Shown here: positions 46,347-55,971 of the stretch, piece by piece | Numbering within the stretch: the stretch's first letter is position 1 | How the letters are laid out: each line of letters starts with the position of its first letter | Position numbers and translations under genes: made by a program | Source of the DNA: Pseudoruegeria sp. SK021 | Lineage (GTDB): Bacteria; Pseudomonadota; Alphaproteobacteria; Rhodobacterales; Rhodobacteraceae | DNA: 64,000 nucleotides | Direction of reading: 5' to 3' | Assembly: GCF_002119405.1 (NCBI RefSeq) | Contig: NZ_MTBG01000010.1 | Coordinates: forward strand, 44,442-108,441 | The notes under the pieces: generated by a model | Database searches by the model: none | What the model was told of the DNA's origin: nothing | Seen by the model: the letters and a program-made list of their open reading frames with translations, nothing else

Positions 46347-46724
46347 ATGACGGATTCGTCCGGCATACCGTCGATGCGGATCGACAAATGGCTTTGGCAC
46401 GCGCGTTTTTTTAAGACGCGCGGCCGGGCCTCTGAGATTGCGGGCTCAGGTGGGCTCCGGGTGAATGGTGCCCGGATTTCAAAGCCCGCGCATCTGGTTC
46501 GCGTGGGTGATGTCCTGACGTTCCAACAAGAGCGTCAGACCCGGATTGTCGAGATTACCCGGATGACCGAGCGGCGGGGGCCAGCGCCCGAAGCGCAATC
46601 CGCGTACATTGATTGCAGCCCCGAACCGGTGCATGATCCAGGGGCACCGCAGTCGTTGCCGGGCCGACCGGACAAGAAACAACGGCGGCAAGCCCGTCAA
46701 TCCGGGTTGGGGCGTCTTGAATGA
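46347..46724 (+). CDS. S4-domain RNA-binding protein (Hsp15-like)
   Basis: 125 residues. The S4 domain at the N-terminus has MRIDKWLWHARFFKTRGRASEIA-like sequence (RIDKWLWHARFFKTRGRASE) and GGLRVNGARISKPAHLVRVGD. A basic tail follows (RPDKKQRRQARQ). Hsp15 binds free 50S subunits that carry nascent chains, and this close relative may do the same. It starts one base after the helicase stop (taatATG) and is probably in one transcript with it. Confidence 0.9.
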   Translation: MTDSSGIPSMRIDKWLWHARFFKTRGRASEIAGSGGLRVNGARISKPAHLVRVGDVLTFQQERQTRIVEITRMTERRGPAPEAQSAYIDCSPEPVHDPGAPQSLPGRPDKKQRRQARQSGLGRLE

Positions 46725-46772
46725 TCCGCCCGAGACAAATACAACGACCGAAATAACTAGACGGGCTTCCCC

Positions 46773-47111
46773 ATGACCTATGTCGTCACAGACAACTGCA
46801 TCGGATGCAAATATACAGATTGCGTCGAAGTTTGCCCCGTGGATTGCTTCTACGAGGGCGAGAACGCCTTGGTGATCCATCCGGATGAATGCATCGACTG
46901 CGGTGTCTGTGAACCGGAATGCCCGGCGGATGCAATCCGCCCGGACACCGAGCCAGATATGGAGAAATGGGTCGAATTTAACCGCAAATATAGCGAAGTT
47001 TGGCCGGTGATTTATACGAAGAAAGACCCGTTGCCAGACGCGGAAGCCCGCGATGGCGAGACCGGGAAACTGGATAAAATCTTTTCCGAAGCACCTGGGG
47101 AAGGCGGCTAA
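46773..47111 (+). CDS. fdxA: Seven-iron ferredoxin FdxA
   Basis: 112 residues. Cysteines for a [3Fe-4S] and a [4Fe-4S] cluster are in [18 protein letters not shown] and [12 protein letters not shown]. The extended C-terminal part ([19 protein letters not shown]) is typical of alphaproteobacterial FdxA. Electron carrier in the cytoplasm; partner unknown. Preceded by the S4 gene and followed by carD, a conserved order. Confidence 0.96.
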   Translation: MTYVVTDNCIGCKYTDCVEVCPVDCFYEGENALVIHPDECIDCGVCEPECPADAIRPDTEPDMEKWVEFNRKYSEVWPVIYTKKDPLPDAEARDGETGKLDKIFSEAPGEGG

Positions 47112-47353
47112 GCCACCGTAGCGCTGATCGAAAATCGAAGATCGAATTTATGGCTGCTAGCGGCCATAAAATCCTTGACCGGAAATTGACCTTCCCGAAT
47201 CCTCGGTTTTTTGTTATATTCACGTTACAGGATAGCACACTGTGGAAAGATCGTCTTGCAAGTCATTGCAAGTGCGTGATTTTTTTTTGATGCAGTAAAA
47301 TGGATGGCCGCCCGGCATATGGGCGCGGCCGCCAATGTAAGGATGAACATCAC

Positions 47354-47863
47354 ATGAGCCAAGCTAAAGCGCTCGAGTTTCGCGCCGACGATTTCGTTGT
47401 CTATCCGGCCCACGGGGTCGGACAAATCGTGTCGATCGAAGAGCAGGAAATCGCTGGGCTGCGCCTAGAACTATTCGTGATCTCCTTCGAGAAAGACAAG
47501 ATGACCTTGCGGGTGCCGACGAACAAGGCTGCCGATGTTGGCATGCGGTCGTTGTCGTCCCCTGACATGATTGATCGCGCACTGGAAATCCTACGCGGCA
47601 AAGCCAAAGTCAAAAAGGCTATGTGGTCGCGCCGGGCGCAGGAATACGAACAGAAAATCAACTCTGGTGATCTGATTGCCATCGCAGAAGTGGTGCGTGA
47701 TTTGCATCGTGCTGACGATCAGCGCGAGCAAAGCTACTCAGAGCGTCAACTCTATGAAGCCGCGCTGGAGCGTCTGACCCGTGAAGTTGCTGCTGTCAGC
47801 GGCGATGGCGAAGACGATGCGCAAAAGCAGGTCGGTGAAGTTCTGATGAGCCGCGCTGCTTAA
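47354..47863 (+). CDS. carD: CarD-family transcription regulator
   Basis: 169 residues. The N-terminal RNA-polymerase-interacting domain contains FRADDFVVYPAHGVGQIVSI, followed by FEKDKMTLRVPTNKA. A helical C-terminal part has IAEVVRDLHRADDQREQSYSERQLYEAAL, the CarD DNA-contact region. It binds RNA polymerase and stabilises open promoter complexes, especially at rRNA promoters in relatives. ATG 47354 follows AAGGATGAACATC; an upstream ATG at 47300 gives unrelated residues. The 242-base gap before it should hold its own promoter. Mfd in this window carries a related domain. Confidence 0.93.
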   Translation: MSQAKALEFRADDFVVYPAHGVGQIVSIEEQEIAGLRLELFVISFEKDKMTLRVPTNKAADVGMRSLSSPDMIDRALEILRGKAKVKKAMWSRRAQEYEQKINSGDLIAIAEVVRDLHRADDQREQSYSERQLYEAALERLTREVAAVSGDGEDDAQKQVGEVLMSRAA

Positions 47864-47887
47864 TCTCAGCGATCATCCATTTTGATT

Positions 47888-47921
47888 GGGGCCACTTCCG
47901 CAGGGAGGTGGCCCCTTTCTT
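47888..47921 (+). terminator. Rho-independent terminator of carD
   Basis: GGGGCCACTTCC (47888-47899) pairs with GGAGGTGGCCCC (47904-47915) with one G-T wobble and a 4-base loop, followed by TTTCTT. It lies 24 bases after the carD stop, a textbook layout. It also lies just after the convergent cobS stop and could block read-through both ways. Confidence 0.82.
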
Positions 47922-47927
47922 ATTACG

Positions 47928-48698
47928 CTATGACAAGATCGTAGACAGGACGATCAACACCAGTGTTTCGCTGATTTGCTGGCCCGCTCCAAGAATATCG
48001 CCGGTTTGACCGCCGATCTTTCGATGGGCCACAATGCCCCAGACCAGGATCGCCAATGCTGCGCTGGCGGTGCACAGCAGGCCAATCAGGACCGAATTTA
48101 GCACCAACATGCTGAGGCCGATTCCAAGCGTAATTGCCAATGCGGTTGTTGGCAGGCCGGGTTGGCCCGAGGAGGCCGACAGGCCGTTGGCGCGGGCCGG
48201 TGGCAAGGCGAACCAGATGGCCACCACTGCGGCCCGGGATAAGATCGCAGCCGCGATCAGCGCCCATCCCATCGCCGCGTCGGTGCCACTCAGCGCTGAC
48301 CATCGCAGCAGCAGAATAAGGATCAAGGCAAGGACGCCATAGGCGCCGATGCGGCTGTCTTTCATGATTTCAAGGCGGCGGTCTTTGATCCAACCGCCCC
48401 ACAACCCATCCACGGAATCGGCCAGACCGTCTTCGTGCATTGCGCCGGTTACGACAGCCAAAATTGCCAGCGCCAATGCAGCGGCAATCGATGGGCTGAC
48501 GCCAACCCACAATGCCAGACCGGCCCCAGCGGCTGCGATGACGCCGACGACGGCACCAACGAACGGAAAGCACCACGCGGCTGCCGCACCCCGGGTGCGT
48601 GCAGTATCGGGGTCGACGGTCACCGGAAGGCGTGTCATCAGCCCCAGTGCGGCGAGAAAATCTTGTCGGTGAACAAGGCCATGGCGCGCATTCTTCAT
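47928..48698 (-). CDS. cobS: Adenosylcobinamide-GDP ribazoletransferase (cobalamin synthase)
   Basis: 256 residues, mostly hydrophobic. It joins adenosylcobinamide-GDP to alpha-ribazole, the last assembly step of cobalamin, at the membrane. FLAALGLMTRLPVT near the N-terminus, GAMHEDGLADSVDGLWGG (acidic metal-binding part) and the next charged stretch EIMKDSRIGAYG are CobS signatures. ATG 48698 is chosen because the family N-terminus begins there; the upstream in-frame region is out of character. Divergent from cobT across 68 bases, in which I see no cobalamin riboswitch. Confidence 0.93.
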   Translation of the reverse strand: MKNARHGLVHRQDFLAALGLMTRLPVTVDPDTARTRGAAAAWCFPFVGAVVGVIAAAGAGLALWVGVSPSIAAALALAILAVVTGAMHEDGLADSVDGLWGGWIKDRRLEIMKDSRIGAYGVLALILILLLRWSALSGTDAAMGWALIAAAILSRAAVVAIWFALPPARANGLSASSGQPGLPTTALAITLGIGLSMLVLNSVLIGLLCTASAALAILVWGIVAHRKIGGQTGDILGAGQQISETLVLIVLSTILS

Positions 48699-48766
48699 CG
48701 TCAGACATTTCCCTTTTGCTATGCTTGCGGTAACGATTTCCGCTGTCGAAATCAACGAGGACCCTG

Positions 48767-49789
48767 ATGACCCAGAACGCATTTCCCACCCTAGACAGTC
48801 TGCGCGCGGCCATGACGTCTTTGCCAGAGCCCGACGCGTCTGCCCTAGCAGGGGCTGAGATGCGCAATGGTCAACTGACCAAGCCGCCCGGTGCCTTGGG
48901 CTATCTGGAGCCGTTGGCGATCTGGTACGCCGGATGGCGGGGCACCGAAACGCCCGACATCGCTGCGCCGCAGGTGCTAATTTTTGCTGGCAACCACGGG
49001 GTCGCGGCAAAGGGCGTGTCAGCCTTTCCACCTGAAGTGACGGCGCAGATGGTGGCGAATTTCCGATCCGGCGGGGCCGCGGTCAACCAATTGTGCCGCA
49101 CTTTTGGCGCGCAGTTGGATGTGATCGCCTTGGAACTGGATCGTCCGACACAGGATTTCACCCAAGCGCCCGCCATGACCGAGGCCGAGCTTTGCGCGGC
49201 GCTGTCCGCTGGATGGCACGCGGTTGACCCACAGGCAGATGTGCTGGTCACCGGGGAAATGGGCATCGGCAACACCACTGCGGCGGCGGCAATCGCCACG
49301 GCGCTGTTTGGCGGCACGGCTGCGGATTGGACTGGTCGCGGTACCGGGCTTGAGGGCGCGGCGTTGGCGGCCAAGACCAAGGTGGTCGCGGATGGTCTGT
49401 TGCGCCACCCACAGGCCAAGACTGACCCGCTAGAGGCGTTGAGGTGTCTGGGAGGGCGCGAACTGGCGGCCATGGCAGGCGCGATCTTGCGGGCCAGGCA
49501 TTTGCGGATACCCGTGATCCTTGACGGTTTCATCTGTTGCGTGGCCGCGGCGGTTCTTGCCGAATTGCAGCCCGGTGCACTGGATCATGCTGTTGCCGGG
49601 CATGTGTCGGCGGAAGGCGCCCATTCTGCGGTTTTGGCCCGATTGGGAAAGCGGCCGCTTCTGTCGCTGGACATGCGGCTTGGTGAAGGGTCGGGCGCAG
49701 TTCTGGCCATAGGGGTTCTCAAGGGTGCGGTGGCCTGCCTGAGCGGAATGGCGACCTTTCAGGAAGCCGGGGTCGCCGCAGGGGCGTAA
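48767..49789 (+). CDS. cobT: Nicotinate-nucleotide-dimethylbenzimidazole phosphoribosyltransferase
   Basis: 340 residues. It makes alpha-ribazole 5'-phosphate for the lower ligand of cobalamin, feeding Cob[35 protein letters not shown] and [14 protein letters not shown] are CobT hallmarks, and the [11 protein letters not shown] segment near the C-terminus carries the catalytic glutamate. Starts with ATG 48767, preceded by CGAGGACCCTG. Divergent from cobS, so the two lower-ligand genes share one regulatory gap. Confidence 0.95.
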   Translation: MTQNAFPTLDSLRAAMTSLPEPDASALAGAEMRNGQLTKPPGALGYLEPLAIWYAGWRGTETPDIAAPQVLIFAGNHGVAAKGVSAFPPEVTAQMVANFRSGGAAVNQLCRTFGAQLDVIALELDRPTQDFTQAPAMTEAELCAALSAGWHAVDPQADVLVTGEMGIGNTTAAAAIATALFGGTAADWTGRGTGLEGAALAAKTKVVADGLLRHPQAKTDPLEALRCLGGRELAAMAGAILRARHLRIPVILDGFICCVAAAVLAELQPGALDHAVAGHVSAEGAHSAVLARLGKRPLLSLDMRLGEGSGAVLAIGVLKGAVACLSGMATFQEAGVAAGA

Positions 49790-49795
49790 GGGGTC

Positions 49796-51721
49796 TCAGC
49801 GCGAGGGCGGTGGCGCCGTCTCATCAACCGGTGCCGCCTCATCGTCCAGTTGGGACACAAGTGCCGTCTCAAGCTCTTTGTTCAGGGCTTTGGCGCGGGC
49901 AATATAGGCGTCGTTCTTGTCGACCGGCATTCCGGGGATCCAGACCTTTGCCAATTCTTGGGTCGCATGGCGATCCAGCTTATAAAACAGGGTTTCAAGT
50001 TCGGCGGCCTCGAATTCACTCAGACCCATGTTTTCAAGAACATATCGTGCCGCCCGCAGGGAGCTGTCGAACATCTCGCGGACGATGTCATTGGCCCCGG
50101 CACGATACAACTCGTACACATGCACCCGATCATGGGCGCGGGCCACGATATGCAGATCGGGACGTTGCGCGCGGGCGTATTCCACCAGTCTGATGGCCGC
50201 TTCCTTGTCATCGATGGCCACCACCAGCACTTTGGCCCGATCTAGTCCGGCAGCATGCAGCAAGTCGGGACGCGTCGGGTCGCCCAGAAACCCCGGAAAT
50301 CCAAATCGGCGCATCAACTGGATCGTGGCGAGATCATTGTCCAGAACTGTCGCACGCAGGCCGCTCATATGCACCATTCGGTTGACCACCTGTCCGAACC
50401 GGCCAATGCCGGCAATGATGATCGGCCCGCGGTCTTCAATTTCATCTGCCGCATTCATCTCGTCGGGGCCGCCCTGATGGAGGCGTTTGCTAACCACCTC
50501 GTAAAGGATGAAAAACAGCGGGGTTAGCATCATGGAGAGGGCGATGATCAGATAGAGCGACGGGGCGTAGGCAACCGGAATAACGCCGCGCTGAAGGGCA
50601 AAGCCGACCAGCACGAAGCCGAACTCGCCTGCCTGCGCAAGGCCCAAGGTGAACAGCCATCGGTCCCGCCCTCTGAGATGAAAAATCAGCGCCAGAAGAT
50701 ACAGAATGGCACCCTTCACGCTCATGACCATGAGGGTCATAGCCACGATGCCCAGCGGGTTGCCACGCAAGGTCTGAAAGTCGATTCCGGCCCCGACAGT
50801 GATGAAAAATAGCCCTAAAAGCAGACCCTTGAATGGTTGAAGATCGGATTCCAGCTCGTGTCGGAATTCTGAGTTCGCCAAAACTACGCCAGCCAGAAAT
50901 GTGCCCAAGGCGGGTGACAGGCCAACAATCAACATCAGGCAGGCAATGCTGACCACGATCAGCAGGGCCAAAGCCGTATACATTTCCCGAAGACGGGTGG
51001 AGTGGATAAAGCTGAACACTGGCCGCGTCAGGTAGATTCCCACCAGTACGATGGCGATTACCGATGCCAATGTCAGCAGCGCGACGCCCCAGCCGGGCAG
51101 GCCGTCGACAAATGCCAGCGCTGCTTGCGCGATTTCGGGCTCGGCCATGTCTGCGTGACTGGGTGCTGCACCCGAATGGGGGGCGGTCAAGGGGGCTTTT
51201 GGCAGGGCCGACATGGCGAGCAGGGGCAGAAAAGCCAACATGGGAATCACGGCGATGTCTTGAGTCAGCAACACAGCAAATGCCGAGCGGCCACCCCGGG
51301 TCTGCATCAGACCTTTTTCTGACAGGGTCTGGAGCACGATTGCGGTCGACGATAACGCAAAGGCCAGACCGATCGCCAAGGCGACACTCCAGTTCAGGCC
51401 AAGGCTCATGCCGCAGGCCATGATGGCCGCAGTGGTCAGCCCGACTTGCAATCCTCCCAACCCCAATAGGCGATGACGCATGGTCCAAAGGGTTTTTGGA
51501 TCCAGTTCCAACCCGATCAGGAACAACATCATGACGACGCCAAATTCGGCAAAGTGTTGCAGGCTTTGTGTCTCAGATCCGACCACATGCAAGACGGGTC
51601 CGATCAAGACGCCTGCCAAAAGATAACCGAGGACCGAGCCAAGCCCTAGCCGCGCGGCAATTGGCACGGCAACCACCGCCGCCGCGAGATACACCATCGC
51701 CGGAAACAGGAAATCTTCCAC
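49796..51721 (-). CDS. Kef-type monovalent cation:proton antiporter (CPA2 family)
   Basis: 641 residues. About a dozen hydrophobic segments fill residues 1-390, with FGVVMMLFLIGLELDPKTLW and ALSSTAIVLQTLSEKGLMQT from the CPA2 exchanger core. A cytoplasmic RCK/TrkA-N domain follows: PIIIAGIGRFGQVVNRMV, then VLDNDLATIQLMRRFGFPGF. The tail is charged. KefB/KefC relatives release potassium in exchange for protons during electrophile stress, but no KefF/KefG-type partner is adjacent. It stands alone between cobT (convergent) and a large secretion-like gene. Confidence 0.9.
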   Translation of the reverse strand: MEDFLFPAMVYLAAAVVAVPIAARLGLGSVLGYLLAGVLIGPVLHVVGSETQSLQHFAEFGVVMMLFLIGLELDPKTLWTMRHRLLGLGGLQVGLTTAAIMACGMSLGLNWSVALAIGLAFALSSTAIVLQTLSEKGLMQTRGGRSAFAVLLTQDIAVIPMLAFLPLLAMSALPKAPLTAPHSGAAPSHADMAEPEIAQAALAFVDGLPGWGVALLTLASVIAIVLVGIYLTRPVFSFIHSTRLREMYTALALLIVVSIACLMLIVGLSPALGTFLAGVVLANSEFRHELESDLQPFKGLLLGLFFITVGAGIDFQTLRGNPLGIVAMTLMVMSVKGAILYLLALIFHLRGRDRWLFTLGLAQAGEFGFVLVGFALQRGVIPVAYAPSLYLIIALSMMLTPLFFILYEVVSKRLHQGGPDEMNAADEIEDRGPIIIAGIGRFGQVVNRMVHMSGLRATVLDNDLATIQLMRRFGFPGFLGDPTRPDLLHAAGLDRAKVLVVAIDDKEAAIRLVEYARAQRPDLHIVARAHDRVHVYELYRAGANDIVREMFDSSLRAARYVLENMGLSEFEAAELETLFYKLDRHATQELAKVWIPGMPVDKNDAYIARAKALNKELETALVSQLDDEAAPVDETAPPPSR

Positions 51722-51855
51722 TTTGCCTCGCTTTCAAAACACTGGCCCGATTTTGTCCGCTCAGGCAGGATAGGCACCGCCAAGCGGCGTGGGCGTCCAG
51801 ATCGCGTCGGCGGATCGGCTGGCATTGCCGCCGGAACTCCCCCGGAAATCGACCG

Positions 51856-53817
51856 TTAGCTCTTGGGCATATCCAACGTTATGGTTTGTCCGCCTTTGAG
51901 ATAGATCAGATGGCCTTGGCGGATCTTGGCGACCTTACCGCCGTCGACGGTATCGCCCACCTTGACGTTAACAACGCGCCCATTCGACAATCGCACCAGC
52001 GCACGGGGCTGAGAAGCCGAGCCGAAAGTCCCCAAAAGGTTGATGCGCGACAGGTCCATGCCATCGGAACGGGTTGCTTGCCGGGCCACCTTGGCCGGCG
52101 TTGGATTTTTCGGGACCAGCGTATCGTCCGCATGAATGGCCGGGCCATCCGGTGCGGTGGCCCGGGTCACGGCAAACATCTGCGCTTTTCCGGCGGAACG
52201 GGGCATTGGCCGCGGGGCTTGCGCCACAGCGAGCGCAGTGGGCGGGGCAGGAGTGGCGACGTCCTGAATCGATTCAGGTCGATCGGCCGGGCGCAAGGCC
52301 TCGAGTTCGGACACCGTTTTGCCACCGAGTCGATCCCGTTCAATGCGGTCGGCCAAATTGTCCGGTCGCTTGCGTGGTAGGATCCGCCGTAGGGGATCGT
52401 CGCTGGCAAGGCTGTCCCGGTCGGTGACGTCAACCTCTACCGGTTCTTCTAAAATGGGTCGGGGCTGGGTTTCGGTCGGCGGGTTGCCTTCGAATACAAC
52501 AATCCCGTCTTGGGTTTCCTCACCCTCGGGGGATGGCTGCACAAGACCGCGTGCATCAACAGCGAAGGTCCGCCCCAAAGGTGGCGGCGGCGGCAGCGCG
52601 GCGGGTGCCGTTTGCTCATCCCAGGTTTCCGGCGCGGGCAGGGCCAGCGCGTCGGTGCGCACGTCCGGGTCCAGTCCGGGTTCCGACAAGGTATCAAGCG
52701 CGTCTAAGGTTGCGGTCGATTGCAGGCTGGGGGGCGGGGTGAAGTAACTGGGTCGGCCCAAAGCTTCGTCTGGGGGGCCGCTGGGCACCGAGACAGCTTG
52801 CAGCGAATGCTGCGCGGTTAGGGCAGACGATTGCGACTGATCTGCGATCGCGATTTGGGGATCGGCAAGCGGCAGGATCGTTGCGCCTGCTCCGGCGTCA
52901 TCGGTCGGAGGCAAGAACAATGCGTCATCCGCGCCTGATATTTCGGCCCGTTGCGCGACGATGTCGTTCGGCATGGTGCGGTCGGGCAGCGATGCGGATC
53001 TGCCTAGAGGTGTGGACGGATGCGGGCCGGGCACCCAGAGGGCAGCGGCGATCATTGTAGCAATCAGCAGGGTCAGCAATGCCGCGGCGAGAGTCCAACG
53101 TTTGTTTCGCCACACCATGCCGCGCCAAGAGCTTCGGGTGGGGGCTAGGCTGGTGGTCTCGGCCGGTGGGTTCGCCGGGTCGTCGTCTGGAAGCGGGGTC
53201 AAAAAGACTGAGGGCTGCATCCGTGCTGCCGCATAGGCCCGGTCCCGTGCGGTCCGGATCAGGTCTTGCGACAAAGGCGACAGGGGCCGGGGATCCCGGC
53301 TGGATCCCGGCAGCAGATCGACCACGTCCTTGCCGCAACTGTACGGGGACAGGCCCTGTGGGGCCGGATCAGCCGAGCGTCCGAACCACGGCGTGCCGTC
53401 AAAACGGGAATCCCCCGGGCTGGCTGCGACCGCAACTGGATGCAGGCCAAGGCTACGGACATAGGTTTCGGCTTCGCGTAGAACCTCGATCGGGACGGCG
53501 GCCAGTTGAATGTGATCGGCGGCGGCGTGCCAATCCAGACGCAGCGCTGAGACAGGATAAGGGGTCTGCCCATCCAGCATCCAGCGCATCGCAGACAGGT
53601 CAGTCGTCACGGGCGCGTGCATATAAAACACCTGATCGGACGGAATGATCACAATCACGCTTGGCGTCTCAGTGGCCCCGGTCTGGCGGCTTAGGGCGGC
53701 GGTCCGCAGGCGGTCGGGCAGGTCTGGCGCGTCGACGGGCAGGCGCAGTAGCGACGCCCAACGACCCTGATCGCGGACAAGCAAAGAAATGCGCTCGACG
53801 GTCAGGTCGATCGCCAA
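51856..53817 (-). CDS. Orphan GspL/PilM-like and GspC/PilP-like fusion protein
   Basis: 653 residues. The N-terminal cytoplasmic part (1-200) resembles the actin-like GspL/PilM assembly domain (VERISLLVRDQGRW, SVIVIIPSDQVFY). A single membrane segment (about 241-263, WTLAAALLTLLIATMIAAAL) leads to a long proline-rich periplasmic linker. The last 64 residues (INLLGTFGSASQPRALVRLS, then KVGDTVDGGKVAKI and YLKGGQTITLDMP) match the HR-type domain of GspC/PilP. No other secretion or pilus gene is nearby. It starts at TTG 53817, preceded by AGGATACT. Assignments rest on motif resemblance only. Confidence 0.65.
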   Translation of the reverse strand: MAIDLTVERISLLVRDQGRWASLLRLPVDAPDLPDRLRTAALSRQTGATETPSVIVIIPSDQVFYMHAPVTTDLSAMRWMLDGQTPYPVSALRLDWHAAADHIQLAAVPIEVLREAETYVRSLGLHPVAVAASPGDSRFDGTPWFGRSADPAPQGLSPYSCGKDVVDLLPGSSRDPRPLSPLSQDLIRTARDRAYAAARMQPSVFLTPLPDDDPANPPAETTSLAPTRSSWRGMVWRNKRWTLAAALLTLLIATMIAAALWVPGPHPSTPLGRSASLPDRTMPNDIVAQRAEISGADDALFLPPTDDAGAGATILPLADPQIAIADQSQSSALTAQHSLQAVSVPSGPPDEALGRPSYFTPPPSLQSTATLDALDTLSEPGLDPDVRTDALALPAPETWDEQTAPAALPPPPPLGRTFAVDARGLVQPSPEGEETQDGIVVFEGNPPTETQPRPILEEPVEVDVTDRDSLASDDPLRRILPRKRPDNLADRIERDRLGGKTVSELEALRPADRPESIQDVATPAPPTALAVAQAPRPMPRSAGKAQMFAVTRATAPDGPAIHADDTLVPKNPTPAKVARQATRSDGMDLSRINLLGTFGSASQPRALVRLSNGRVVNVKVGDTVDGGKVAKIRQGHLIYLKGGQTITLDMPKS

Positions 53818-53960
53818 AGTATCCTGCTGTCGTCTGAACTGAAGAATGCGCGTTGCCTCTGTGTAAATTGGTGTCCGCCTCCTATATCACAGCAGTGTGC
53901 GGATCCTAGCAAGAGCGCCCAAAAGATTAGCGGATTACACGACTAGAATTGGAGAAATGG

Positions 53961-54662
53961 ATGCTTCGTCCCCTGCTTTTGATGATGTCCCTCGGGGCGG
54001 CGGTTGTCACGCCAGCGGTTTTAAGCGCTGAAGAAACCCGGTTGATCACGGTGTCCGGCACGGGCGCGGCGACGGCCGTGCCGGATATGGCAACCATTCG
54101 TTTCGGGGTCGTGGCGCAAGAGACAACGGCGGGCGCGGCGATGGACGCCATGTCCAAGTCGATGGCTCAGGTTTTGTCCACTCTGGAAGCCGCCGGGATT
54201 GCCGCGAAAGATGTACAAACGTCGGGGCTTGATCTGAACCCGCTGCGGGCAGATGCTGGACCAGACCGCTCGAAAGAACCCGAAATCATTGGATTTGAGG
54301 CCAACACATCGGTGTCGGTTCGGGTTCTGAACCTGCCCTCACTTGGTGGGCTTCTGGATGCGGTGGTGTCGGTTGGGGCTAACCGGATGCAAGGCCTGAG
54401 TTTCGGGCTTCAAGATACCGACGCCCAACTGGCCGAAGCGCGCAAAGCCGCTATCGCCGATGCGCTGAGCAAGGCTGCGCTTTATGCGGACGCTGCAGGG
54501 GTTTCGCTGGGGCCGGTCCAAAGTATTTCCGAACAGGGCGGTAATCCCCGTCCGGAAATGATGATGAAGGCCATGGCGATGTCCGACGCGTCGGTTCCGG
54601 TTGCCGAGGGCGAGGTCAGCCTGACGGCGCAGGTCACCGTGGTGTTGGCGCTGCAGGACTGA
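53961..54662 (+). CDS. SIMPL-domain periplasmic protein
   Basis: 233 residues. A signal peptide (LLLMMSLGAAVVTPAVLSAEE) is followed by a DUF541/SIMPL domain: ITVSGTGAATAVPDMATIRF, the middle VQTSGLDLNPLRADA and GFEANTSVSVRV, ending with VTVVLALQD. Relatives form large ring or cage assemblies in the periplasm, with no known catalytic role. ATG 53961 is chosen over TTG 53949 because GGAGAAATGG precedes it and the signal peptide begins there. Divergent from the fusion gene. Confidence 0.87.
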   Translation: MLRPLLLMMSLGAAVVTPAVLSAEETRLITVSGTGAATAVPDMATIRFGVVAQETTAGAAMDAMSKSMAQVLSTLEAAGIAAKDVQTSGLDLNPLRADAGPDRSKEPEIIGFEANTSVSVRVLNLPSLGGLLDAVVSVGANRMQGLSFGLQDTDAQLAEARKAAIADALSKAALYADAAGVSLGPVQSISEQGGNPRPEMMMKAMAMSDASVPVAEGEVSLTAQVTVVLALQD

Positions 54663-54678
54663 CCTTAGATGGCTCGGA

Positions 54679-55971
54679 TCAGGCGGTGGCTTTGGCCAGC
54701 GCCTGATCCAGATCGGCAATCAAATCATCGGCGTCTTCGATGCCGATGGAGAGGCGGACCACATTTGGTGCCGCTCCGGCAGCGACTTGTTGCGCTTCGC
54801 TCAACTGTCGGTGCGTGGTCGAGGCCGAGTGGATGATCAGCGATCGGGTGTCACCAAGATTGGCAACATGGCTGAAAATCTCAACGGAATCGACCAGTTT
54901 CATGCAGGCCTCATAGCCGCCCTTCACCGCGAAGGTGAACAAGCCGCCGGCCCCTTTTGGGCAAATCCGCGGCACCCGGTCGAAATAGGGCGACGACGGC
55001 AGGCCGGCATAGGTGACGAAATCCACCCGCGGATCGGCTTCCAGCCATTTCGCGACCCGTTCGGCATTCTCTACATGGCGTTGCATCCGCAAACTGAGGG
55101 TCTCAATGCCCATCAGTGTGTAATGTGCGCCCTGCGGGTTCATGGTCATGCCAAGGTCGCGCAAGCCAATGGCGATGCTGTGGAAGGTAAAGGCCATGGA
55201 CCCCAGCGCTTCGTGGAAAACCAACCCGTGATAGGCCGGTTCCGGGGCGCTGAGCGACGGGAACTTGCCGCTGGCAGACCAATCGAAGGTGCCGGAATCG
55301 ACCACGCAGCCGCCGGTCACGGTACCGTTGCCTGTCAGGTATTTGGTGGTCGAATGCACCACAAGGGTCGCGCCATGCTCAAACGGGCGGCACAGGTAGG
55401 GTGTGGCCGAGGTGTTGTCCACGATCAGGGGCAGGCCAACCTTGTCCGCAATCGCCGCAATGGCGTCGAGATCGGTGATGTAGCCGCCGGGGTTGGCAAT
55501 AGACTCGCAGAAGATCGCGCGCGTGTTGTCGTCGACAGCCGCTTCGACCGCGTCCAGATCGTCGAAATCAACAAAGGTCGCGGACCAGCCGAACCGTTTG
55601 ATGGTCTGGCTAAACTGGGTGATTGTCCCGCCATAAAGCCGGGTCGAAGCTACGACGTTCAGGCCGGGACCCATCAGCGGGAACAAGGCCAGCAGTTGCG
55701 CCGCATGACCGGACGAACAACATACCGCGCCAGCACCGCCCTCCAACGCCGCGATCCGCTCGGCCAGCACTGACACAGTGGGGTTGGTCAGGCGCGAATA
55801 GATGTACCCGACCTCTTGCAAGTTGAACAATGCCGCGGCGTGATCGGCATCCCGAAAAACATAGGCCGTGCTTTGATAGATCGGGGTCTGTCGCGCGCCT
55901 GTGGCAGGATCTGGATGCGCGCCGGCGTGGATCTGAAGCGTGTCGAAGCCGTGTGTTTTGGTCTCGGACAT
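54679..55971 (-). CDS. metY: O-acetylhomoserine sulfhydrylase / aminocarboxypropyltransferase
   Basis: 430 residues of the Cys/Met-metabolism PLP family. The Schiff-base lysine is in HSTTKYLTGNGTVTGG. The cofactor-phosphate loop is SSGHAAQLL, and IVDNTSATPYLCRPF carries the PLP aspartate. SIGIEDADDLIADL is the family C-terminal signature. It makes homocysteine from O-acetylhomoserine and sulfide. ATG 55971 with AGGGAGAACCAC just before is preferred; the upstream in-frame extension to 56271 would overlap the next gene's start. Confidence 0.94.
   Translation of the reverse strand: MSETKTHGFDTLQIHAGAHPDPATGARQTPIYQSTAYVFRDADHAAALFNLQEVGYIYSRLTNPTVSVLAERIAALEGGAGAVCCSSGHAAQLLALFPLMGPGLNVVASTRLYGGTITQFSQTIKRFGWSATFVDFDDLDAVEAAVDDNTRAIFCESIANPGGYITDLDAIAAIADKVGLPLIVDNTSATPYLCRPFEHGATLVVHSTTKYLTGNGTVTGGCVVDSGTFDWSASGKFPSLSAPEPAYHGLVFHEALGSMAFTFHSIAIGLRDLGMTMNPQGAHYTLMGIETLSLRMQRHVENAERVAKWLEADPRVDFVTYAGLPSSPYFDRVPRICPKGAGGLFTFAVKGGYEACMKLVDSVEIFSHVANLGDTRSLIIHSASTTHRQLSEAQQVAAGAAPNVVRLSIGIEDADDLIADLDQALAKATA

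Noticed and set aside
48699..48766. Cobalamin riboswitch between cobS and cobT
   Set aside because: The 68-base gap is too short and has no B12-box-like sequence.
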